Part shown: piece by piece, positions 1 through 5,845 of the stretch | Numbering within the stretch: position 1 is the stretch's first letter | Layout of the letters: each line of letters starts with the position of its first letter | Source: DASPKX01 sp035627835 | GTDB lineage: Bacteria; Verrucomicrobiota; Verrucomicrobiia; Limisphaerales; SXQI01 | Direction of reading: 5' to 3' | Length of the DNA stretch: 9,147 bases | Assembly (NCBI GenBank): GCA_035627835.1 | Contig: DASPKX010000153.1 | Span: 1 to 9,147 of the forward strand | Program-made: the position numbers and the translations under genes | The notes under the pieces: model-generated | The model's input: only the letters and a program-made list of their open reading frames with translations | What the model was told of the DNA's origin: nothing | The model's database searches: none

Positions 1-2
1 CC

Positions 3-1178
3 CCCACCCCCGCTGTCTCTTACACAGTGAAAGCGGAGAACGCGATTGGCGGCGTGATGATCACAGCCAGCCATAATCCGCCTATTTTCAATGGATTTAA
101 GTTGAAGGCCCATTACGGCGGTTCGGCGGATCCAAGCATCTGCCAGGCTGTGGAAGGTTTGTTGGACAAATCACCGGTGAAAGCCGCAAAGTATTCCGAA
201 GCTGTTTCCAGCGGCAAGATTGCCGTCCGGGATATTCGGGCGGACTATTACACAGCCATAAAAAAGCTTGTCGATTTTCCTCTGATCTCGAGATCCAACG
301 CTCGTTTTGCGCATGAAGCTTTATTCGGCGTGGGCGCGGGCGCATTCGACGATCTCCTCGCCGGAACCACTTGCAAAGTCACGACACTGAACGCACAGCA
401 TGACCCCTGGTTTGGTGGGATCAACCCCGAGCCGATTGCCAAAAACTACACGTTCAGCCAGGCCTACCTGAGCAAGAATCCGCATGACATCTGCCTTGTC
501 ACCGACGGCGACGCGGATCGCGTGGGCGGCATGGATGGCAACGGAAACGCGCTGAGCACACATCAAATCATTTGCCTCCTGCTGCGCCATTACATCGTCA
601 ATCGCAAAGGTAAAGGGCGCGTCGTAAAAGCGCTCACCACCACCTCGATGGTTGATAAGATGTGCAAAGCGCACGGATTGGAACTCGTCGAAACCGGTGT
701 TGGTTTCAAATACATCTGCTCCGAGATGATCAAAGGCGGCGTGCTGCTCGGGTTTGAGGAGAGCGGCGGCATCGGCTATCCCGGGCATGTCCCCGAGCGC
801 GATGGTATCTTGTCAGGATTGATGCTTCTCGAGTTGCTCGCGACTGAGCGCAAGCCGCTGGATGAACTTCTTGCACAGCTCACCAAGGATTTCGGGCCGC
901 ATCACTACGCCCGCATCGACACGCATTTTCCATTGGCGAAGCGCGCGGATCTCATGGCTTTTTGCAAGAACTCCGGGCCGAGGGAACTTCTCGGGCAAAA
1001 AGTGGTGGAAGTGAAGAGCTACGACGGCGTGAAATACATCACCGACGCCGGGGCATGGCTGATGTTGCGCGGCTCTGGCACGGAGCCGATCCTCCGCATC
1101 TACGCGGAAGCGCAATCACTCGAACAGGCAGAGCAGTTCCTGCAAATTGGGGTCGGGCTAACGAAGAAGGTAGCGTAA
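3..1178 (+). CDS. Phosphoglucomutase/phosphomannomutase family protein, 5'-truncated
   Basis: Alpha-D-phosphohexomutase that moves phosphate between C6 and C1 of a hexose phosphate in the cytoplasm. The reading frame is open from base 3, and the residues before the GTG at 27 (TPAVSYT) already look like family sequence, so that GTG is not the real start and roughly the first 80-90 residues lie outside the window. All four family loops are visible. The phosphoserine loop TASHNPP is at bases 63-83 (serine codon 69-71). The metal-binding loop DGDADR starts at 504. The sugar-specificity loop GFEESGG starts at 750. The phosphate-binding loop RGSGTEP starts at 1068. The four-domain order is therefore intact to the stop and the enzyme is probably active. 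Glucose, mannose or glucosamine specificity cannot be decided from what is seen, so no symbol is given. It converges on the next gene with only 2 bases between stops. Confidence 0.93.
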   Translation, partial: PTPAVSYTVKAENAIGGVMITASHNPPIFNGFKLKAHYGGSADPSICQAVEGLLDKSPVKAAKYSEAVSSGKIAVRDIRADYYTAIKKLVDFPLISRSNARFAHEALFGVGAGAFDDLLAGTTCKVTTLNAQHDPWFGGINPEPIAKNYTFSQAYLSKNPHDICLVTDGDADRVGGMDGNGNALSTHQIICLLLRHYIVNRKGKGRVVKALTTTSMVDKMCKAHGLELVETGVGFKYICSEMIKGGVLLGFEESGGIGYPGHVPERDGILSGLMLLELLATERKPLDELLAQLTKDFGPHHYARIDTHFPLAKRADLMAFCKNSGPRELLGQKVVEVKSYDGVKYITDAGAWLMLRGSGTEPILRIYAEAQSLEQAEQFLQIGVGLTKKVA

Positions 1179-1180
1179 CT

Positions 1181-1930
1181 CTAGCGCAGCTCGGCTTTAA
1201 ACGCGGCCAGACGCTTTTCCCAATCGGCCCAACTCTGCTCCCAGCGCTCGCCGGTAAAAATCTTGCGCCCTTCTGTCATGGCTTCCTCAGCGGAAGGAAG
1301 CGCGCGCCGCGCGCGGATTTTATCACCACTCTTGATCAACCCCTCGATCATGCAGAGCTGGTTTTCAGGAAATTCAGGATGTAGCGTTAAGGCATACTCA
1401 AGGTGCTGCCGCGCCTTCTTCTTGTTACCAATGCTGGTTGGCCATCCAGGAGCGTCCAGGTAAAGCAACCCAAGTGATCGGTCTGGCCCTCCATAATCAA
1501 AGCTCTTGTCGTGCGAGGCGGCAGATTGAAGGTGCTTTTCCATCTGTTCAACCAGTGGCAAGGCTCCAAGCGTTTTTGTGCGGGCTAATTGGCCTTTGTT
1601 CAGAGCAAGGTAATAATGCCCGGCTGCGCCATTCGGAGCGGCCTTTATAGCCGCTTCGGCGGCGGCGATGCCTAGTTTCGCTAATCGCTCCCGCTCGACT
1701 TTTGTTTCGGAAAACTCCGCGAGGTCAAAGCAGGCCCGGGCGAACAGCCATCCGTTCGTGGCGTTTTCCGAATCTTTGCGGAAAGCGGCTTCAGCGGCCG
1801 TGTAAATCTCTTCAGCGCGCTTTTTAAACTCCGCTGGGGGGGCTGCGGCAATCAGCAGGGCGAGGAGATGAACCGAGCAGCAAAGAAGAAGCCCCCGAAA
1901 AAACCTGGCGGAACTCGCCAAAAGCTTCAT
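1181..1930 (-). CDS. Secreted TPR-like protein, similar to TRAP-associated TatT family
   Basis: Predicted exported helical-repeat protein of 249 residues. An in-frame ATG lies 13 codons upstream (1967-1969), but the start at 1928-1930 is preferred because it gives a clean signal peptide. That peptide has a basic start (MKLLASSARFFR), a hydrophobic core (GLLLCCSVHLLALLI) and an AAA-type cleavage region near residue 30. No lipobox is convincing. The mature part is alpha-helical and rich in Ala, Leu, Lys and Glu. It contains TPR-like stretches: a central GPDRSLGLLYLDAPGWP followed by KKARQHLEYALTLHPEFPEN, a pattern I associate with proteins labelled TRAP transporter TatT component. No TRAP DctP/Q/M genes are present in the window, so a transport role is not supported here; it may simply be a periplasmic scaffold. 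Neither possible start has a clear Shine-Dalgarno sequence. Confidence 0.7.
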   Translation of the reverse strand: MKLLASSARFFRGLLLCCSVHLLALLIAAAPPAEFKKRAEEIYTAAEAAFRKDSENATNGWLFARACFDLAEFSETKVERERLAKLGIAAAEAAIKAAPNGAAGHYYLALNKGQLARTKTLGALPLVEQMEKHLQSAASHDKSFDYGGPDRSLGLLYLDAPGWPTSIGNKKKARQHLEYALTLHPEFPENQLCMIEGLIKSGDKIRARRALPSAEEAMTEGRKIFTGERWEQSWADWEKRLAAFKAELR

Positions 1931-1950
1931 CGGCCACTGGGATTTAAGTG

Positions 1951-1978
1951 TTGCACCGTCAGTGACCATTTCTATACT
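1951..1978 (+). promoter_or_regulatory. Candidate sigma70-type promoter for the hopanoid block
   Basis: TTGCAC at 1951-1956 and TATACT at 1973-1978 are separated by 16 bases. The -10 matches the consensus at 5 of 6 positions; the -35 matches only its first three bases. It lies in the short divergent gap before the lipoprotein gene and is the best promoter-like pair seen there. Transcription would be expected to begin about 7 bases after the -10, at or next to the GTG codon at 1985, which would make the first message leaderless or nearly so. This is pattern matching only, and the -35 is weak. Confidence 0.4.
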
Positions 1979-1984
1979 GCTATC

Positions 1985-2185
1985 GTGAAATTGAATTGGA
2001 AGCTGGCCGGATTAGCAATGTTTTCGTTGCTCTTCCTCGCTGCCACCGGCTGCAGCGGAGTGAATGCTTCCAGGAGCGTTTCGCCTGCAACATTCCTGTT
2101 GCCTGGGCTGGGGGCGAAGTCCCCTGCCCCTGATCAGGCCTCGCCCAGTTCCGGTTCAACCCAGCTCGCTGGGATCTCCAAATAA
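1985..2185 (+). CDS. Small predicted lipoprotein upstream of hpnH
   Basis: A 66-residue protein not recognised by name. Starting at GTG 1985 it has a basic N-terminus (MKLNWK), a hydrophobic stretch (about residues 7-20) and a lipobox-like ATGC with the cysteine at residue 23, so it is predicted to be exported and lipid-anchored after signal peptidase II cleavage. The mature part is about 44 residues, with a short hydrophobic segment (SVSPATFLLPGLG, residues 31-43) and then a low-complexity Pro/Ser/Ala/Gly tail. An internal ATG at 2018 would remove the basic residues needed for export, so the GTG is preferred, although no Shine-Dalgarno precedes it. Its stop is 2 bases before the hpnH ATG, which suggests translational coupling and shared expression. 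A membrane-anchored role linked to hopanoid lipids is only inferred from position. Confidence 0.68.
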   Translation: MKLNWKLAGLAMFSLLFLAATGCSGVNASRSVSPATFLLPGLGAKSPAPDQASPSSGSTQLAGISK

Positions 2186-2187
2186 AT

Positions 2188-3552
2188 ATGCGTTTCCCCT
2201 TGGCGCTGACGGCGAAAATCGCCGCGCACATCATTCGGCATAAGCTCGCGCGCACTCCCAAGTTTGCCATGGTTCTGCAACTGGAGCCGTTGCACACCTG
2301 CAATCTCACCTGCACGGGGTGCGGTCGGATTCGCGAATACTCCACGAGCCTCAAGGACATGATGAGCCTGGAGGACTGCCTGGGCTCAGCCGCGGAATGC
2401 GACGCGCCGATGGTCTCCATCTGCGGCGGCGAGCCGTTGATCTATCCCAAGATCGAGGAACTTGTTGACGGTCTCCTGAAACAGGGCCGCATCGTTTATC
2501 TCTGCACGAACGGCATGTTCATGCGGAAGAAAATGAAGGAATATCTCGCAGCCTCTTACAACAGCGGCAGCGAAGCTCTTCTTCAGCGCCTGATTGCTGA
2601 GAAGCTCATTAGCGATAAAGACGCTGAAACCATCCGCAAGGGAAAGAGTGATGGCCGCCCGGTTATTGCCCCAAGCAAGTGGAGTTACTGGAACGTCCAC
2701 ATTGATGGCTTGGAATACACTCACGACCTGATTGTCGAACGCGAGGGCGTGTTTAAGGAATGCGTCGAAGCGATCCGCATGGCGAAGATCCTCGGCTACC
2801 AGGTCGCCACCAACACCACGGTTTATAAGGAAACCGAGGTCAAGGAGATCGAGGGGATGTTCGAGTTCTTCTCCTGGCTCGGCGTGGACGGCCACACGAT
2901 TTCACCTGGGTACGATTACGACGCCGCCAAAAAGGATATGGTCAAACGACTCGGCAAACAGCCAGAAGATTTCTTCCTCACTCGGGCGATGACCCGCCAA
3001 AAGTTCGCTCGCATTCAGGAGTGGGGCGAAAAGTTCACCATCTTCGGCACACCCGTTTACCAGGAATTTCTTGCGGGCAAACGCGAGCTGACCTGCACCG
3101 CCTGGGCTATCCCAACTCGCAACATCCGCGGCTGGAAAGCGCCCTGCTACCTGATGACCGACGGGCATTATCCCACCTACCAGGAGATGCTCACCAAGGT
3201 CGATTGGAACAAATACGGAGTGGTTAACGGCGTGGCCCGCGATCCGCGTTGCGAAAACTGCATGGTCCATTGCGGTTACGATCCAAGCGGGGCGCTCGGA
3301 ACCAACCCCTTGCCCGGCGACACCTGGAAGAACATTAAATACAATTTCGGAGCGAAGCCTCAGCCTGACCCTGCGGGAGCCAAGGTGAACGCGTACAACG
3401 GCTTCAGCATTGGGAAAGGCCACCTGGCCGAAGCAAAGGCTGCGATTAACGCATCTGCTGGCAGTTCCTGCTCCTCCACGAACTCAAGCGAGCGAGATGC
3501 GCTCCTAAAAAAGGTAGCGGAAGCTAAAGCGACCCCGCCCACGGGCATTTAA
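2188..3552 (+). CDS. hpnH: HpnH, adenosylhopane synthase (radical SAM)
   Basis: Radical SAM enzyme which, in characterised bacteria, adds the 5'-deoxyadenosyl radical to diploptene to form adenosylhopane, the first step of hopanoid side-chain extension. The protein has 454 residues. The start fits the family (MRFPLALTAK, then LEPLHTCNL). The [4Fe-4S]/SAM motif is CNLTCTGC (C38, C42, C45), with GGEP at 80-83, VYLCTNG at 103-109, HIDG at 171-174 and ISPGYDYD at 238-245. The C-terminal region carries TCTAWAIPTRNIRGWKAPCY (C303, C320) and CENCMVHCGY (C355, C358, C362), which closely resembles HpnH as I know it. Two departures stand out: about 40 extra residues between CTN and HIDG (roughly 120-165), and a tail of about 85 residues after the last cysteine motif, rich in Ala, Lys and Ser. 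No strong Shine-Dalgarno is seen; coupling to the lipoprotein gene is likely. The next gene starts 16 bases downstream. Confidence 0.9.
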   Translation: MRFPLALTAKIAAHIIRHKLARTPKFAMVLQLEPLHTCNLTCTGCGRIREYSTSLKDMMSLEDCLGSAAECDAPMVSICGGEPLIYPKIEELVDGLLKQGRIVYLCTNGMFMRKKMKEYLAASYNSGSEALLQRLIAEKLISDKDAETIRKGKSDGRPVIAPSKWSYWNVHIDGLEYTHDLIVEREGVFKECVEAIRMAKILGYQVATNTTVYKETEVKEIEGMFEFFSWLGVDGHTISPGYDYDAAKKDMVKRLGKQPEDFFLTRAMTRQKFARIQEWGEKFTIFGTPVYQEFLAGKRELTCTAWAIPTRNIRGWKAPCYLMTDGHYPTYQEMLTKVDWNKYGVVNGVARDPRCENCMVHCGYDPSGALGTNPLPGDTWKNIKYNFGAKPQPDPAGAKVNAYNGFSIGKGHLAEAKAAINASAGSSCSSTNSSERDALLKKVAEAKATPPTGI

Positions 3553-3568
3553 AACCAAAAGCTCCATA

Positions 3569-3952
3569 ATGGCAGATGCTCGCGCAGCAAGTCCTCAATT
3601 CCCGCTTCTGCACGATTCGCGATTTCCTGTGCACAAAATCGCAGATCGCGTTGAGCCCTACCTGCGCGTGCTCGTCCAGAAAATCCATCCTGAAAAGATT
3701 ATCCTTTTCGGCAGCCAGGCCTACGGTGATCCCACAGCGAACAGTGACGTGGACCTGTTGGTCGTTCGGGCGGACAAATCCGGAAAAGAGAGCAATCTCG
3801 AGATTCGCGAGGCTTTCTGGAGCGTTGACGCGCCACCTACATCTTTCACCTTGCTCTCCCGGACGCCGCAGGAAGTGGCGAATCAAATCGCTGCGGGAAG
3901 TCCCATTTACAAGGATATACTCGCAAAGGGCCTGCTCTTATATGCTGCGTAA
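3569..3952 (+). CDS. MNT-type minimal nucleotidyltransferase (HEPN partner)
   Basis: A 127-residue protein of the minimal nucleotidyltransferase fold of the DNA polymerase beta superfamily, the kind that acts as antitoxin in HEPN/MNT pairs by AMPylating its partner. The core motif is plain: ILFGSQAYGDPTANSDVDLLVV, given here in parts as GSQAYG at 48-53 and SDVDLLV at 59-65, with G48-S49, D60 and D62 matching the GS-x10-DxD pattern. The C-terminal IAAGSPIYKDILAKGLLLY is also typical of the family. The strand that normally carries the third catalytic acid reads SFTLLSRTP (residues 92-100), with threonine where I would place the aspartate, so catalysis may be weakened or lost. The gene lies 16 bases after hpnH, and its end overlaps the HEPN start by 11 bases. 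Its presence between two hopanoid genes is unusual. Confidence 0.85.
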   Translation: MADARAASPQFPLLHDSRFPVHKIADRVEPYLRVLVQKIHPEKIILFGSQAYGDPTANSDVDLLVVRADKSGKESNLEIREAFWSVDAPPTSFTLLSRTPQEVANQIAAGSPIYKDILAKGLLLYAA

Positions 3953-4367
3953 GCAAACGAACGCCAGCGACCCGAAAGATTGGTTTGCGTTCGGAGCCGA
4001 ACGCCTCGCTGCGGCTGATTTGCTTCACAAACACCACGGCGTCACCGCCACCGGAATTGAGACTCTACAGGAAAGTGTGGAACGATTCCTTAAAGGTTAT
4101 TTAATCGCCAGAGGTTGGGCTTTGGTTAAAACACACGATCTGCCGCGGTTGCTGCGTGAGGCTGCCGAGCACGAGCCGAAGTTCGCCAAATACCGGAGCT
4201 TCGCGGCAGAGCTAACCGAAGATTTTTTTGCCCAGCATTACCCCGGCGAAGACACGACGCATGTGGGTGAGAACTACGAGGATTTGCGTGCGCAGGCTGG
4301 CGAGCTAATTGACCTCATTCGTTCGGGATTGCCACATTATTTTAGCAACCAGGATCCTGCTGCCTAA
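3942..4367 (+). CDS. HEPN-domain protein, partner of the MNT protein
   Basis: A 141-residue all-helical HEPN-domain protein. The ATG at 3942 lies inside the end of the MNT gene in another frame, the usual overlap for such pairs. Family signatures are QESVERFLKGYL (43-54) and KTHDLPRLL (63-71), matching the Q..E..lK..L / tHdL..Ll pattern, followed by FFAQHYPGED (95-104), which resembles the conserved RYP segment near the C-terminus. In many HEPN/MNT toxins the HEPN protein is an RNase with an R-x4-6-H motif, sometimes R-x4-H-x-Y. The only such spacing here is R72-H77 (REAAEH), with no following tyrosine, and I doubt it is a true active site. The protein may therefore be a non-toxic member or work by binding. 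The open frame extends far upstream (to 3576), but that part is a shadow of the MNT gene. The hpnJ start follows 12 bases after its stop. Confidence 0.83.
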   Translation: MLRKQTNASDPKDWFAFGAERLAAADLLHKHHGVTATGIETLQESVERFLKGYLIARGWALVKTHDLPRLLREAAEHEPKFAKYRSFAAELTEDFFAQHYPGEDTTHVGENYEDLRAQAGELIDLIRSGLPHYFSNQDPAA

Positions 4368-4379
4368 CATTTACCGCTG

Positions 4380-5837
4380 ATGAAAACTCTGTTCCTCTCT
4401 CCTCCCTCTTTTGATGGCTTTGACGGCGGCGCTGGCGCTCGCTATCAAGCCAAGCGGGAAATCCGCTCGTTCTGGTACCCGACCTGGCTCGCGCAACCCG
4501 CCGCCCTTGTGCCTGGCAGCAAGTTGATGGATTGCCCGCCGCACGACATTGATGTCCAAGCCTGCCTTGCCGAAGCCAAGAATTACGATGTCGTGGTCAT
4601 CAACACCTCGACGCCTTCGTTGAAGAACGACTGCAAAGTCGCGGAGGCCATTAAGGCGCAGAAGCCCTCCACCTCCATCGGGTTTGTGGGCGCGCACGCA
4701 GCGGTGTTGCCGACGGAAACGCTTAAGGCTTCGAAGGCCATCGATTGGGTGGGCCGCAAAGAGTTCGATTTCACCTGCAAGGAAGTAGCCGAAGGCCGCC
4801 CCCTCTCCGAGGTCCATGGCCTCTCTTATTGGAAAGACGGGAAGATCGTTCACAACCCCGAGCGCGAGTTGATCCATAACATGGATGCGCTGCCATGGGT
4901 GGTGGATGTCTATAAGCGCGATCTTCAGATCGAAAAGTATTCCATCGGCTATTTGCAGGAGCCTTACATCTCCCTTTACACCGGCCGTGGATGCCCTGCG
5001 CAATGCACCTTCTGCCTGTGGCCGCAGACGATTGGCGGTCACAAATATCGTGTGCGTTCTGCTGAAAACGTGGCTGCCGAAATGGCCCACGCGAAGAAGC
5101 TCTTCCCGCAGGTGCAGGAATTTTTCTTCGATGACGACACTTTCACCGCAAACCTCCCTCGCGCCCGCGAGATTGCCCAGAAGCTGAAGCCGCTCGGCCT
5201 GACATGGTCCTGCAACAGCCGCGCGAACGTCAACTACGACACTATCAAGCTGATGAAGGATTGCGGCCTTCGTTTGTTCCTCGTCGGCTATGAATCGGGC
5301 AATCAGGACATCCTCAATCGCATTAAAAAGGGCATCGACATTGAGGAGGCGAAGAAGTTCACCAAGGCGTGCAAAGACATCGGCGTGTTGATTCACGGCA
5401 CGTTCATCCTCGGTCTGCCGGTCGAGACTAAGGAAACGATTGAACAGACCATTCGTTACGCGATGGAACTGGACGTGTTCAGCATTCAGGTCTCCCTCGC
5501 CGCTCCTTACCCCGGGACGGAGCTTTACGAAATGGCCCGCCAAAACGGGTGGTTCGCGAAGAAGGACAAGACCGACATTCTTCACGAAGACGGCCTCCAG
5601 CAATCGACGCTGGAGTACCCGGGCCTCAGCAAGGAAGAGATTTACGAGTCGGTCGAGCGCTTTTACCGCGCATATTATCTCCGCCCAAAACCGATCCTTC
5701 GCATTGTGAAGACGATGCTCGAGGACAAGGATGTTTGCGTTCGCCGCCTCCGCGAGGGGTACGAATTTTTCAGCACCATGTCGCAGCGCCGAAAAGATCT
5801 CCAAACAGCCTCCGCCAGCGCCGCAGTCGGTATTTAA
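4380..5837 (+). CDS. hpnJ: HpnJ, hopanoid cyclitol-ether radical SAM protein
   Basis: A 485-residue radical SAM protein with an N-terminal cobalamin-binding-like domain. In Burkholderia, HpnJ is linked genetically to the conversion of bacteriohopanetetrol glucosamine to the cyclitol ether, a proposed ring contraction. The opening (MKTLFLSPPSFDGFDGGAGA, then RYQAKREIRSFWYPTWLAQP) is the HpnJ signature as I remember it. Residues about 1-140 form the Rossmann-like B12-type domain, but no DxHxxG cobalamin ligand motif is visible. The radical SAM motif is GRGCPAQCTFCLWPQ (C205, C209, C212). FFFDDDTF (248-255), VGYESGNQ (302-309), HGTFILGLP (339-347) and PYPGTELY (376-383) follow in the expected order. 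Length is normal for the family. No clear Shine-Dalgarno precedes the ATG. The glycosyltransferase HpnI and deacetylase HpnK, which normally act just before it, are not in the window. Confidence 0.92.
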   Translation: MKTLFLSPPSFDGFDGGAGARYQAKREIRSFWYPTWLAQPAALVPGSKLMDCPPHDIDVQACLAEAKNYDVVVINTSTPSLKNDCKVAEAIKAQKPSTSIGFVGAHAAVLPTETLKASKAIDWVGRKEFDFTCKEVAEGRPLSEVHGLSYWKDGKIVHNPERELIHNMDALPWVVDVYKRDLQIEKYSIGYLQEPYISLYTGRGCPAQCTFCLWPQTIGGHKYRVRSAENVAAEMAHAKKLFPQVQEFFFDDDTFTANLPRAREIAQKLKPLGLTWSCNSRANVNYDTIKLMKDCGLRLFLVGYESGNQDILNRIKKGIDIEEAKKFTKACKDIGVLIHGTFILGLPVETKETIEQTIRYAMELDVFSIQVSLAAPYPGTELYEMARQNGWFAKKDKTDILHEDGLQQSTLEYPGLSKEEIYESVERFYRAYYLRPKPILRIVKTMLEDKDVCVRRLREGYEFFSTMSQRRKDLQTASASAAVGI

Positions 5838-5840
5838 GGT
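5835..5840 (+). promoter_or_regulatory. Shine-Dalgarno fixing the start at 5846
   Basis: TAAGGT overlaps the hpnJ stop codon (TAA, 5835-5837). Its AAGG core ends 6 bases before the ATG at 5846. This supports starting the third radical SAM gene at 5846 rather than anywhere in the long open frame upstream, which only shadows hpnJ. Sharing of stop codon and ribosome site suggests that ribosomes finishing hpnJ re-initiate here. Confidence 0.6.
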
Positions 5841-5845
5841 CGCAC

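Noticed and set aside
1980..2420. Minus-strand frame overlapping the lipoprotein and the start of hpnH
   Set aside because: It shows no domain features and lies opposite two well-supported plus-strand genes.
3576..3941. N-terminal extension of the HEPN gene
   Set aside because: It overlaps the MNT gene in another frame and translates to a Cys/Ser/Arg-rich non-protein-like string. HEPN homology begins after the ATG at 3942.
5549..5845. N-terminal extension of the third radical SAM gene
   Set aside because: It is an out-of-frame overlap with the hpnJ 3' end. A Shine-Dalgarno sits directly before the ATG at 5846.
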